From: Laedolimicola sp934402125
Lineage (GTDB): Bacteria > Bacillota > Clostridia > Lachnospirales > Lachnospiraceae
NCBI RefSeq assembly: GCF_052065835.1
Contig: NZ_JBQHTG010000001.1
Span: 992,001-1,056,000, forward strand
Reading direction: 5' to 3'
DNA length: 64,000 nucleotides
The notes below the pieces were generated by a model. It searched no databases, was not told where the DNA came from, and worked only from the letters and a program-made list of their open reading frames with translations. A program made the translations under genes and the position numbers. Each line of letters starts with the position of its first letter. The stretch's first letter is position 1. This document shows, one piece after another, positions 1-8,248 of the stretch.

Positions 1-431
1 TCATACTTTCCGCAATCGTGGAAATTTCTGATTTTTACCCTTAATTCCTACTTTGTGGACATACGGCACAGGGCACAAAAATGTTCTATGATACAGGTAG
101 TTCATCGATGGATTATTCCAATCGAATGACCAGCCTGTGTGGGATATGCTTCCCCGGCGATGTAGCGCCATGACTTTTGGCAGGGATATGGAGGAACCCT
201 GACCGAAACGAGCGTACCAAAGGGAGCAATACGCCGCTGTGAGATTCAGGGGAGGAACGACACCGGGGAGAACTGGCGAACTGATACCGAAATGATACCG
301 AAACACGACAATCTGATAGGGGGATAGTCTACCCTATTGCTGATACTTCTGGAGATTTTAGACGGCTCTATGACCGTAATTTTGCCGAAAATCGCCCCGA
401 AACTATACACTAAAACGGGAGGAAACGCAAT

Positions 432-620
432 ATGCCGAGAATGAGCAAAAAGAGGAAGCATGAGCTTTCTTTTTACCTCAATGACCGGGGGCGTGTCACT
501 TACAACGAATTATGCCGGAAATGCAAGCATGGGTGCAAGCAGAGCTTCCGGGCGGTTGTGGTTGACTGCCCCCGTTATTTATCCAAAAGAGCAAAGAAAA
601 AGGAGGAACACACCGAATGA
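432..620 (+). CDS. Small Cys-rich basic protein of a mobilizable transposon
   Basis: A 62-residue basic protein of unknown function. The middle holds a C-x2-C-x3-C cluster (CRKCKHGC, about residues 29-36), and a further Cys lies near residue 46, so metal binding is possible. The tail is Lys/Arg-rich. A clear ribosome site (GGGAGGAAACG) precedes the ATG. The stop overlaps the next start (ATGA at 617), so translation with the RepA-like gene is probably coupled. Its place at the head of the Tn4451-type gene order suggests a regulatory or accessory role, which is inference only. Confidence 0.6.
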   Translation: MPRMSKKRKHELSFYLNDRGRVTYNELCRKCKHGCKQSFRAVVVDCPRYLSKRAKKKEEHTE

Positions 621-958
621 ATTTTGAATTTATGACGATAGGCACACCGTTGCCGCCCTGTATGCCCTTTCCCAGAGCGTTGACAGGATTTCCAGTCAGC
701 AGCACCGCAAAGGTCATGTACTGCCGGATGTTGGACGCTATGCTATCCAACGGACAGGAGGACGAGAACGGAATCCTGTTTATCTGCTTCCCTGTCACAG
801 CCATTGCCGCAGTCCTGTCCCGCAGCCCCATGACGGTCAAGCGTTCTCTGAATGAACTGGAAACCGCCGGACTGATCATGCGAGTGCGTCAGGGCGTTGG
901 AGAACCAAACAGGATTTATGTGCTGATACCGGGAAAGGAGGACGCTGCCCTTGCCTGA
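617..958 (+). CDS. RepA_N/winged-helix-like protein
   Basis: A 113-residue protein resembling the N-terminal DNA-binding part of replication initiator A-like proteins. It has an FPRALTGFPVSSTAKVMY-type opening, then a winged helix (about residues 55-105) with a helix-turn-helix around AAVLSRSPMTVKRSLNELE and a wing ending in RIYVLIP. It is much shorter than a full RepA, as is usual for this protein in Tn4451-type elements. It starts inside the stop of the previous gene and its 3' end overlaps the next gene by 8 bases. A role in element copy control or regulation is likely but unproven. Confidence 0.6.
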   Translation: MNFEFMTIGTPLPPCMPFPRALTGFPVSSTAKVMYCRMLDAMLSNGQEDENGILFICFPVTAIAAVLSRSPMTVKRSLNELETAGLIMRVRQGVGEPNRIYVLIPGKEDAALA

Positions 959-1247
959 TACCTCAAAGCTGGAAAAGCTCAACCGAGAGTTGGAAAAGAG
1001 TGAAAAGAAACTGCGGAAAGCCATCAATGATGAAAAGGCATTGCAGCACCAGCTAAAGCAGCTTACCCGAAAAGAACGGACACACCGGCTCTGTACTCGT
1101 GGCGGTATGCTGGAAAGTTTTCTGCAAGAGCCGGAACGCCTGACAGATGATGATGTCATGCTGTTGTTGACACTCATTTTTCACAGGCAGGACACGCAGG
1201 AACTATTGAAGAAACTGCTGGAACGTGAGAAGCCGGAAACCCCTTAG
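951..1247 (+). CDS. DUF3847 family protein
   Basis: A 98-residue DUF3847 protein. The first half (residues 5-45) is a charged coiled coil, followed by the family block RLCTRGGMLESFL and a helical tail. Translation probably starts at TTG 951, which sits 9 bases after AAAGGAGG; no ATG fits. DUF3847 genes regularly precede the relaxase in Tn4451-type mobilizable elements, with the cargo between them, as here. The stop codon lies inside the oriT candidate hairpin (1241-1258). Function is unknown; involvement in mobilization is inferred from context. Confidence 0.75.
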   Translation: MPDTSKLEKLNRELEKSEKKLRKAINDEKALQHQLKQLTRKERTHRLCTRGGMLESFLQEPERLTDDDVMLLLTLIFHRQDTQELLKKLLEREKPETP

Positions 1248-1266
1248 TTTACTAAGGGCGCAATTA
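1241..1266 (+). other. Candidate oriT (MobQ/IncQ-like nick region)
   Basis: A perfect hairpin CCCTTAG-TTTA-CTAAGGG (1241-1258) runs into GCGCAATTA. On the minus strand the core reads TAATTGCGCCCTTA, one base different from the IncQ/pIP501-type nick core TAAGTGCGCCCTTA known for MobQ-family relaxases. The relaxase of this element (4411) is MobA/MobL, the matching class. The pairing of hairpin and core is seen directly; the oriT function is inferred. Confidence 0.55.
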
Positions 1267-1599
1267 TACACCACCCAAAGGTTGGTGCATTGCGTTCTCC
1301 GAAGGCTCCTTGCCGGAGGGCTGTGATTTTTCGCAGTCATGGTCTGCTCCAAATCATACAGGGGACGCTACGCTTCCCCTGCGCTGGCTACCGCCAGCTA
1401 CCCTTTTGTGGACTTGTCATCTGGGGACACCTTGCGTTGCAAGCTGTTCCCAGCCGACAAGTTTCATAAAATATGCTATCTTTTCGATAGGCAATAAAGT
1501 ATAATAAAGTCAGCAATAAATCGGAATTTTACGGTCAGTAAGGAATGCGTAAAGTTATATGATTGTATTATAAGCGATTTGTTAAATTTTTATAACCAC
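1267..1599 (+). other. Non-coding hairpin-rich spacer
   Basis: No convincing gene. It holds tandem short hairpins, including GCTGGC-TACC-GCCAGC, a GGGGA/TCCCC pair just before it, and a longer imperfect stem (CTGGG...CCCAG around CTTGC-GTT-GCAAG, about 1420-1455). A 64-codon frame over part of it has no family resemblance. The spacer joins the oriT candidate to the resistance cargo. Confidence 0.4.
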
Positions 1600-1628
1600 T
1601 TGTATTTGCCTGCGATTTATGGTATAAT
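1600..1628 (+). promoter_or_regulatory. Promoter of the ABC-F leader
   Basis: TTGTAT (1600-1605), a 17-bp spacer and a perfect TATAAT (1623-1628). It drives the 365-base leader in front of the ABC-F gene. Confidence 0.7.
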
Positions 1629-1656
1629 ATTTTGAAATTTAGAAAGAGGTGGGAAG

Positions 1657-1680
1657 ATGATTAACTTTTCTTGCAAATAA
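1657..1680 (+). CDS. Leader peptide MINFSCK of the ABC-F attenuator
   Basis: A seven-codon reading frame (MINFSCK, stop TAA) begins about 30 bases after the predicted transcription start, behind AGAGGTGGG. Its codons contain the sequence that can pair with segment 2 of the attenuator. Short leader peptides of this kind control antibiotic-induced transcription of several ABC-F genes (vmlR, msrD). Here the peptide and its ribosome site are visible; induction is inferred. Confidence 0.6.
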   Translation: MINFSCK

Positions 1681-1845
1681 AATCAAAATATGCGGTAGTG
1701 CTATACTTTGGCATTATTGTGTCTATTGCAAGAAAGTTATATGTCTATCTTACTCAATATAGTGCTGTTGCCACTTTTGCTTAGTGGTGTTATTTTATGC
1801 TATGACGAGCTGCAAGGATAAACTTTCTTGTGGCTCTTATTTTGT
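1663..1845 (+). promoter_or_regulatory. Transcription attenuator upstream of ABC-F gene
   Basis: Two mutually exclusive pairings are visible. Segment 2 (TTGCAAGAAAGTT, 1726-1738) can pair with AACTTTTCTTGCAA inside the leader peptide (1663-1676; 10 bp, a bulge, then 3 bp). Alternatively CAAGAAAGTT (1729-1738) pairs perfectly over 10 bp with AACTTTCTTG (1821-1830), which is followed by a T-rich run, giving a terminator. The intervening 80 bases can also fold. Ribosome position on the leader would choose between the forms. Confidence 0.6.
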
Positions 1846-1859
1846 TTTGGAGGTGCTTT

Positions 1860-1937
1860 ATGAATAGTGCAGAACAGATAGTTACACATGATTCACTCCG
1901 TATAGTGTCGGTTCCTTTTGGTGAAATCTATACGTAG
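1860..1937 (+). CDS. Second leader ORF (25 codons)
   Basis: A 25-codon frame (begins MNSAEQIVTH, ends TAG 1937) follows an excellent ribosome site (TTGGAGGTGC). Its 3' end forms a stem with downstream sequence: GTCGGTT pairs with AACCGAC and GGTGAA with TTCACC, closing just before the ABC-F ribosome site. It may be a second regulatory leader, acting at the level of translation or attenuation. Family unknown. Confidence 0.45.
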   Translation: MNSAEQIVTHDSLRIVSVPFGEIYT

Positions 1938-1993
1938 TAAACATTCACCGAACCGACTTTGTATCGTATGACATGCAAAGGAGGATAATATTT

Positions 1994-3454
1994 ATGTCAA
2001 TGATTAAAATTGAAAACCTTACGTTTTCATATCCGACAAGTTATGATAATGTTTTTGAAAATGTCAGTTTCCAGGTTGATACCGATTGGAAGCTTGGTTT
2101 TGTGGGCAGAAACGGACGAGGTAAAACAACCTTTCTGAATCTTCTGCTTGGGAAATATGAGTATAGTGGAAAAATCCTATCATCCGTACAGTTTGATTAT
2201 TTTCCTTATCCCGTTTCAGATAAGAATCGTATTACAGAGGATATATTGCAGGAGATTTGCCCACTTGCGGAAGAATGGGAACTTATGCGAGAACTTTCTT
2301 ATCTTGATGTTGATGTCGATGTGCTTTGGCGACCTTTTGAAACACTTTCCAACGGAGAGCAGACAAAGGTTTTGATTGCCGCTCTTTTTCTTAATGAAGG
2401 GCATTTCCTACTGATTGATGAACCTACCAACCATTTGGATGCCAAAGCGAGAAAAAGTGTGGCGGCATATCTGAAAAAGAAAAAGGGATTCATCTTAGTT
2501 TCTCACGATCGTCGCTTTCTTGACGATTGTGTTGACTATATTCTATCGATTAACCGAGCGAATATCGAAGTGCAAAGAGGAAACTTTTCATCATGGATGT
2601 CAAATTTTGAGCGACAGCAAGAATTTGAACTGGCTCAGAACGAACGTTTGCAAAAGGACATCAGACGATTACAGCAGTCGGCAAAACGCGCTGCAGTATG
2701 GTCTGAACGTGTAGAAGCTTCCAAAATTGGGGCAGCAGATAAAGGTTATGTCGGTCATAAAGCCGCCAAAATGATGAAGCGTTCAAAATCTATAGAAGCG
2801 AGACAACAACAGACAATCGAACAAAAATCAGCATTGCTGAAAAATATGGAAACCGCAGAAGCCCTCAAGATACAACCGCTTAATTACCATACAGATTTGC
2901 TTGCATCATTATCGAATGTAGTAGTTTATTATGATGGCATTTCAGTTTGTGAACCCGTTTCGTTTGAAATAAGACAGGGAGAACGCATTGTGCTTGATGG
3001 AAAGAACGGCAGTGGCAAAAGTAGCCTGTTAAAGTTGGTAGTCGGGCAGTCCATAGATTATACGGGTACAGTAACACTTGGCTCTGGGCTTGTAATTTCT
3101 TATGTGCCACAGGATACATCGTATTTATGTGGAACCCTTTCCGAGTTTGCAGAAGAAAACAACCTTGATGAAAGTTTGTTCAAGGCAATTCTTAGGAAAA
3201 TGGACTTTGAGCGTGTACAGTTTGAAAAGGATATTAAAGACTTTTCTGGCGGGCAAAAGAAGAAAGTCCTAATTGCGAAAAGCCTTTGTGAAAAGGCACA
3301 CTTGTATGTATGGGATGAACCGCTCAACTTTATTGATGTGTACTCACGTATGCAGATTGAACAACTCATAACGGAGTTTGCCCCGACCATGCTCCTGGTA
3401 GAACATGACAGTGTTTTTCGAGATACTGTGGCAAGTAAAATTGTGAATATCTAA
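1994..3454 (+). CDS. Lsa-like ABC-F ribosomal protection protein
   Basis: A 486-residue soluble protein with two ABC ATPase domains and no membrane segments. Walker A motifs are GRNGRGKTT (residues 38-46) and GKNGSGKSS (337-344). The first signature is LSNGEQ (118-123) with Walker B FLLIDEP (138-144); the second signature is FSGGQ (about 417-421). The charged linker (about 190-300) contains GHKAAKMMKRSK, typical of the antibiotic-resistance ABC-F group. Overall wording is close to Lsa(A)/Lsa(E)-type proteins, which bind the ribosomal E site and displace lincosamides, pleuromutilins and streptogramin A. I chose ATG 1994 because AAAGGAGG (1977-1984) sits 9 bases upstream; ATG 1973 would overlap it. 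The gene is AT-richer than the flanking transposon genes and fills its cargo slot. Substrate range cannot be told from sequence. Confidence 0.9.
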   Translation: MSMIKIENLTFSYPTSYDNVFENVSFQVDTDWKLGFVGRNGRGKTTFLNLLLGKYEYSGKILSSVQFDYFPYPVSDKNRITEDILQEICPLAEEWELMRELSYLDVDVDVLWRPFETLSNGEQTKVLIAALFLNEGHFLLIDEPTNHLDAKARKSVAAYLKKKKGFILVSHDRRFLDDCVDYILSINRANIEVQRGNFSSWMSNFERQQEFELAQNERLQKDIRRLQQSAKRAAVWSERVEASKIGAADKGYVGHKAAKMMKRSKSIEARQQQTIEQKSALLKNMETAEALKIQPLNYHTDLLASLSNVVVYYDGISVCEPVSFEIRQGERIVLDGKNGSGKSSLLKLVVGQSIDYTGTVTLGSGLVISYVPQDTSYLCGTLSEFAEENNLDESLFKAILRKMDFERVQFEKDIKDFSGGQKKKVLIAKSLCEKAHLYVWDEPLNFIDVYSRMQIEQLITEFAPTMLLVEHDSVFRDTVASKIVNI

Positions 3455-3616
3455 ATTGGTTCTTCCGCAATTTTACGTTTTTCGCTTTAATAAAAATGGA
3501 GAATGCTGATTTACACTGGCATTCCAGTATTGAAAAATTACAAAATACGGATAATTGCGTAAGAACCTCTAAATTAAAATAATTGTATGGGTTAATTCCA
3601 GCTTTACAGAGACTCA

Positions 3617-4240
3617 AATTCCAGTTTGTAGAATTAAGAAAATCGTAATTTGTGGAGGTAAAATATAGATGAATCAAGGTAGAATTATTGTAATCACAGG
3701 TGCGCCGGGGACAGGAAAAACTACAACGGCATCTGCTGTTGCAAAAGAATCAGATTTGGAAAAGTCTGTGCATATGCACACAGATGACTTTTATCATTAT
3801 TTGAGTAAAGGGGCAATACCACCGCATTTGCCAGAATCAAATGAGCAAAATTTGATTGTCATTGAAGCGTTTTTAGAAGCTGCGAAGCGATATGCTCGTG
3901 GTGGATATGATGTAATTGTTGACGGTATTATCGGACCGTGGTTTTTAAAGCCGTGGCAAAGTCTTGTTCGGGAACATTATGAGGTGCATTATATTATTTT
4001 AAGGGCAAGTAAGGAAGAAACCTTGAAGCGAGCTGTTGAACGCTCAAAGTTAGACCGAAAGACAAATATCGAATTGGTAGAAACCATGTGGGAGCAATTT
4101 TGCAATCTGGGAATATATGAATCGAATGTTATAGATACGACCACTTATTCCATTCAAGAAACTGTTTCCGCAGTACAAGAAAAAATCGCAAGTAGGGCAG
4201 CGTTGTTGTCTTAGATTGTTTTGGTGCAATTCCAGTTTGT
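3617..4240 (+). repeat. 13-bp direct repeats flanking the kinase gene
   Basis: AATTCCAGTTTGT occurs at 3617-3629 and again at 4228-4240, with AGCTTTACA also present near each copy (about 3600 and 4242). The repeats bracket the kinase gene, which suggests capture or possible excision by recombination between short repeats. Confidence 0.45.
3669..4214 (+). CDS. P-loop kinase / AAA family ATP-binding protein (unknown substrate)
   Basis: A 181-residue single-domain P-loop protein. Walker A is GAPGTGKTT (residues 11-19), followed by HTDDFYHYL (37-45), resembling the acceptor-binding region of small-molecule kinases, and a lid-like basic stretch (LKRAVERSKLDRK, about 119-131). The fold resembles AAA_33, shikimate-kinase or chloramphenicol phosphotransferase-like kinases. 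It follows the ABC-F gene in the cargo slot, so drug phosphorylation is possible, but nothing in the sequence proves a substrate. Ribosome site TGGAGG precedes ATG 3669. The gene lies between 13-bp direct repeats (3617-3629 and 4228-4240). Confidence 0.6.
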   Translation: MNQGRIIVITGAPGTGKTTTASAVAKESDLEKSVHMHTDDFYHYLSKGAIPPHLPESNEQNLIVIEAFLEAAKRYARGGYDVIVDGIIGPWFLKPWQSLVREHYEVHYIILRASKEETLKRAVERSKLDRKTNIELVETMWEQFCNLGIYESNVIDTTTYSIQETVSAVQEKIASRAALLS

Positions 4241-4410
4241 TAGCTTTACATCGGGTCAACTTGTCCCGAACTTTTACAACTAAATACCCGCCGCTCACAC
4301 AGTGGCACACCGAGCAGGAAATCTGAAAAAGGTCTCCTGCTTTTTTTCTGCCCAAAATGAGGTGGTAAAACGCCACCCCATCCACCAATTAGCGAAAGGA
4401 GGGACACGAA

Positions 4411-5991
4411 ATGCCTTGTCCACACAACGAAATCACGATTGTTCAGCGCAGCCAGCGGCAGTCTGCGGTTGCCGCCGCTGCTTACCAAAGCGGCGAAAAG
4501 CTGTTCTGTGAATACGACCAGCAAGTAAAGCACTACCCGGAAAAGCGTGGTATCGTCCACAATGAAATCCTGCTCCCGGCAAATGCTCCACAGGAATATG
4601 CAGACCGCAATACTTTATGGAATGCCGCCGAAGCGGTGGAAAAGCAATGGAACTCCCAGCTTGCAAGGCGGTGGGTGCTTACCATTCCCAGAGAGATACC
4701 GCCCGACCAGTACGCTGTCCTTGTACGGGAGTTTTGTGAACAGCAGTTTGTTTCCAAAGGCATGATTGCTGATTTTGCCATCCATGACCCCCATCCGCCG
4801 GGACACAATCCCCACGCCCATGTCCTGCTGACCATGCGGGCAATGGATGAACATGGAAAATGGCTTCCCAAGAGCCGCAAGGTTTATGACCTTGACGAGA
4901 ATGGGGAACGGATAAAGCTGCCGTCCGGCAGGTGGAAAAGCCACAAGGAGGATACGGTGGACTGGAACGACCAGAAGTATTGTGAAATCTGGCGGCATGA
5001 ATGGGAGGTTATCCAGAACCGCTATCTGGACGCCAATGACCGCCCGGAGCGTGTGGACTTGCGTTCCTATGCCAGACAGGGGCTTGATATAGTCCCCACT
5101 GTCCATGAGGGGACTGCTGTCCGGCAGATGGAAAAGCGAGGTATCCAGACGAATATCGGCAACCTGAACCGGGAAATCAGAGCCGCCAACCGCCTGATGA
5201 AGTCCATCCGGCAGCTTATCCAAAACCTCAAAGGCTGGATTACCGAGCTGGGAGAAAAACGGAAGGAGCTGCTTGCACAAAAGGCGGCGGAGGAAGCGAC
5301 ACTTCTTCCCAATCTGCTGATGAAGTATATGGAGATACGAAAGGAAGAACGGAAGGACTGGACAAGGGCTGGACAGAACCGGGGAACTTCACAGGACTTA
5401 AAGGCAGTCAGCGAAGCCCTGTCCTATCTCCGGCAAAAGGGGCTTTCCACTGTGGAGGACTTAGAAGCGTTTCTGGAATCTTCCGGGAAATCAGCCGCAG
5501 ATTACCGCAATCAGATGAAGCCAAAGGAAGCCCGGAGCAAAGTGATTGACGGGATTCTTGCCAGCCGGACAGACTGCAAGGAATGTAAGGCTGTCTATGA
5601 GAAGTACCAGAAGATATTTTTTAAGAAAATAAAGGGGAAATTCAAACAGGAACACCCGGAGGTTGCCCGGTATGAGAAAGCCGCTGACTACCTTGCCAAG
5701 CACCCGGACGATAAGGATAAAACGAAAAATGAGTTGCAACAGGAGCAGGAAACGCTTCTCAGCGAAATCGCAGAGCTGAAAGTACCACTGACCGAGGTAC
5801 AGGAGGATTTGAAGAAGCTGCGGGACATCCGCTACTGGGTACGGAAAGCCACACCCGGCACAGAGGAAAGCAAAGAGCCGCCCAAGAAGCAGCCCATCAA
5901 AGAAGTCTTGCAGGATAAGACTGACGAGAAAAAAGCACAAAGAACCGCCCCGGCACAGGAGAAACACAGACAACAGGATATGGAACTTTAA
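4411..5991 (+). CDS. MobA/MobL family relaxase
   Basis: A 526-residue MobQ-class relaxase. The N-terminal third is the nuclease domain: SQRQSAVAAAAYQSG near residue 14-28, and the metal-binding histidine cluster HDPHPPGHNPHAHV (about residues 125-138). The C-terminal half is long charged coiled coil (about 240-526) ending in DMEL. The enzyme should nick one strand at oriT and stay attached to the 5' end for transfer by a helper conjugative element; no type IV secretion genes are present, so the element is mobilizable rather than self-transmissible. The ribosome site GAAAGGAGG precedes ATG 4411. A fragment of a second, related relaxase tail lies at 14485. Confidence 0.9.
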   Translation: MPCPHNEITIVQRSQRQSAVAAAAYQSGEKLFCEYDQQVKHYPEKRGIVHNEILLPANAPQEYADRNTLWNAAEAVEKQWNSQLARRWVLTIPREIPPDQYAVLVREFCEQQFVSKGMIADFAIHDPHPPGHNPHAHVLLTMRAMDEHGKWLPKSRKVYDLDENGERIKLPSGRWKSHKEDTVDWNDQKYCEIWRHEWEVIQNRYLDANDRPERVDLRSYARQGLDIVPTVHEGTAVRQMEKRGIQTNIGNLNREIRAANRLMKSIRQLIQNLKGWITELGEKRKELLAQKAAEEATLLPNLLMKYMEIRKEERKDWTRAGQNRGTSQDLKAVSEALSYLRQKGLSTVEDLEAFLESSGKSAADYRNQMKPKEARSKVIDGILASRTDCKECKAVYEKYQKIFFKKIKGKFKQEHPEVARYEKAADYLAKHPDDKDKTKNELQQEQETLLSEIAELKVPLTEVQEDLKKLRDIRYWVRKATPGTEESKEPPKKQPIKEVLQDKTDEKKAQRTAPAQEKHRQQDMEL

Positions 5992-6056
5992 CAGGCACTT
6001 GCCATTTTCAATTAGAGAATGTCAGGTGCTTTTCTTATTTTCAAGGAGGGATAGAT

Positions 6057-6701
6057 TTGAATGTATTCGAAGCTGTGAAGCAGTCCGTCACAACAAGACA
6101 GGCTGCGGAGTATTATGGAATCCATGTAGGTCGGAACGGGATGGCTTGCTGCCCGTTCCATAACGATAAAACCCCAAGCATGAAGCTGGATCGGCGTTAC
6201 CATTGCTTCGGCTGCGGTGCGGATGGGGATGTGATTGATTTTGCCGCCGCCCTGTATGGGCTGGGAAAGAAAGAAGCCGCCGTACAGCTGGCACAGGACT
6301 TCGGGCTTTCCTATGAGGACTGGAAACCGCCGGGAAAGGTAAAAAAGCCCAAGACCCGGCAGAAATCCCCGGAGGAACAGTTTCAGGAAGCAAAGAATCG
6401 CTGCTTCCGTATTCTTGCCGATTATCTCCATCTGCTGATGGCATGGAGAACGGACTACGCCCCGCACTCCCCGGAGGAAGCCTTTCATCCCCGGTTTGTG
6501 GAAGCCTTACAGAAGCAAGCCCAAGTGGAATATCTGCTGGATGTGCTGCTGTTCGGGGAAACAGAGGAAAAAGCGGATTTGATTACGGACTACGGAAAGG
6601 ATGTGATACAGCTTGAACAGCGAATGGCAGAACTTGCAGCCGCAGACGCAGCAAGAACTAAAAAACACTATGAACGCCATGCAGCCGCCCCAGAGCGTTG
6701 A
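6057..6701 (+). CDS. CHC2 zinc-finger primase-like protein
   Basis: A 214-residue protein with the DnaG-type zinc ribbon: CCPFHNDKTPSMKLD (about residues 26-40) and YHCFGCGADGDVIDF (44-58), the CHC2 pattern. No Toprim catalytic domain follows, so by itself it is probably a DNA-binding or partner subunit of a split primase used in element replication. The best start is TTG 6057, 8 bases after AAGGAGGG; the nearby ATG is out of frame. The 3' end overlaps the VapE gene, a conserved arrangement in these elements. Confidence 0.85.
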   Translation: MNVFEAVKQSVTTRQAAEYYGIHVGRNGMACCPFHNDKTPSMKLDRRYHCFGCGADGDVIDFAAALYGLGKKEAAVQLAQDFGLSYEDWKPPGKVKKPKTRQKSPEEQFQEAKNRCFRILADYLHLLMAWRTDYAPHSPEEAFHPRFVEALQKQAQVEYLLDVLLFGETEEKADLITDYGKDVIQLEQRMAELAAADAARTKKHYERHAAAPER

Positions 6702-8007
6702 GGAAATCAAGGCGGGGCTGGAAACCACCGAGAAAGGCGGTGTCCGTCAGAGCATACGGAACTGCCTGACCGTATTCCAACGTGACCCTCTGCTTTCAGG
6801 GGCTATCGCATACAACATCCTGACTGACCGCAAGGACATCATAAAGCCCATCGGTTTTCACAGAGAAAGCACCGCCCTGAACGATACGGACATGAAGTAT
6901 CTGCTTCTTTATCTGGAAGAAACCTACGGGCTTACCAATGAGAAAAAGATTGATAACGCCATCGGGATTGTGGCGAATGAAAACAAGTACCATCCCATCC
7001 GGGACTATCTCAATACCCTTGTGTGGGACGGGACAGAGCGAATCCGCTTCTGCCTGCGGCACTTTCTGGGGGCTGACGCAGACGATTACACCTATGAAGC
7101 GTTGAAGCTGTTCCTGCTGGGTGCAATCTCACGAGCCTTTCAGCCGGGGTGCAAGTTTGAAATCATGCTCTGTCTGGTAGGCGGTCAGGGGGCTGGAAAG
7201 TCCACCTTCTTCCGGCTGCTGGCAGTCCGGGACGAGTGGTTCTCCGATGATTTGCGGAAGCTGGACGATGACAATGTGTACCGCAAGCTGCAAGGTCACT
7301 GGATTATTGAAATGTCGGAAATGATGGCAACCGCCAACGCCAAGAGCATTGAGGAAATCAAGTCATTTTTAAGCCGGCAGAAAGAGGTCTACAAGATACC
7401 TTATGAAACCCACCCGGCAGACCGCCCCCGTCAGTGCGTGTTTGGCGGCACTTCCAATGCCCTTGACTTCCTGCCCCTTGACCGTTCCGGCAACCGCCGC
7501 TTTATCCCGGTCATGGTGTACCCGGAGCAGGCGGAAGTTCACATTTTGGAGGATGAAGCCGCTTCCAGAGCCTATATCGGGCAGATGTGGGCGGAAGCGA
7601 TGGAGATTTATAAAAGCGGCAGGTTCAAGCTGGCTTTCAGCCCCGCCATGCAGCGGTATCTCAAAGAACACCAGCGGGATTTTATGCCGGAGGACACCAA
7701 AGCCGGGATGATACAGGCGTATCTTGATAAATACACCGGGAGCATGGTCTGCTCCAAGCAGCTCTATAAGGAAGCCTTGAACCATGCTTTTGACGAGCCG
7801 AAGCAATGGGAAATCCGGGAAATCAACGAGATTATGAACCAGTGCATTTCCAGCTGGCGGTACTTCCCAAACCCAAGAATGTTTTCCGAATATGGCAGAC
7901 AAAAGGGCTGGGAGCGTGAAAACCCGGCAACGGACTCCGGCAACCCGTCTGAAAAAACGATGGACGGTTTTGTGGAGGTCACAGAACAGATGGAGCTTCC
8001 ATTCTGA
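6670..8007 (+). CDS. VapE (virulence-associated E) family helicase/ATPase
   Basis: About 445 residues. A superfamily-3-like ATPase: Walker A GGQGAGKSTF (about residues 175-184 from ATG 6670), Walker B-like HWIIEMSEM, and an arginine-finger region NRRFIPV. An N-terminal helical domain contains WDGTERIRF. VapE proteins accompany primase-like proteins in phages and mobile elements and are taken to unwind DNA at replication. The frame is open from TTG 6613, but that start would overlap the primase-like gene by 89 bases without a ribosome site, so I prefer ATG 6670. Confidence 0.8.
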   Translation: MNAMQPPQSVEEIKAGLETTEKGGVRQSIRNCLTVFQRDPLLSGAIAYNILTDRKDIIKPIGFHRESTALNDTDMKYLLLYLEETYGLTNEKKIDNAIGIVANENKYHPIRDYLNTLVWDGTERIRFCLRHFLGADADDYTYEALKLFLLGAISRAFQPGCKFEIMLCLVGGQGAGKSTFFRLLAVRDEWFSDDLRKLDDDNVYRKLQGHWIIEMSEMMATANAKSIEEIKSFLSRQKEVYKIPYETHPADRPRQCVFGGTSNALDFLPLDRSGNRRFIPVMVYPEQAEVHILEDEAASRAYIGQMWAEAMEIYKSGRFKLAFSPAMQRYLKEHQRDFMPEDTKAGMIQAYLDKYTGSMVCSKQLYKEALNHAFDEPKQWEIREINEIMNQCISSWRYFPNPRMFSEYGRQKGWERENPATDSGNPSEKTMDGFVEVTEQMELPF

Positions 8008-8042
8008 AAAGGACAGCCCGTTGCACCCCCTGTTGTTATCCC

Positions 8043-8204
8043 GTTGCCGAGCCGGTTGCCGGGAAAAACCCCTTATTTCCGGGCTTTTCTCCCTTATAAC
8101 AACCAAAACAACAAAAAAATAAAAGAAAAGTATAAATAGTAACCATCGCCAGATTGAGATTGTTTGCAAGGTCTTTTGAAGTCCGTTGCCGGACTTCGTT
8201 GCCG
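8043..8204 (+). repeat. Paired GTTGCCG direct repeats in the vapE-tnpW spacer
   Basis: The 240-base spacer before tnpW holds two pairs of GTTGCCG: 8043-8049 with 8055-8061 (12-base spacing), and 8185-8191 with 8198-8204 (13-base spacing). The second pair is part of a hairpin GAAGTCC-GTTGCC-GGACTTC. One-turn spacing is typical of protein-binding direct repeats; the binding protein is unknown. Confidence 0.4.
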
Positions 8205-8248
8205 ACACCCTCTGTCTGGCTATTTTCATGTATGGAGGATAACTGCCT

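Noticed and set aside
1..306. Minus-strand open frame of 101 codons at the window edge
   Set aside because: No domain, poor codon pattern and no ribosome site; it lies in the non-coding left part of the transposon. I see no supportable gene in 1-431.
1973..1993. Upstream ATG of the ABC-F gene
   Set aside because: It overlaps the AAAGGAGG ribosome site; ATG 1994 gives the family-typical N-terminus.
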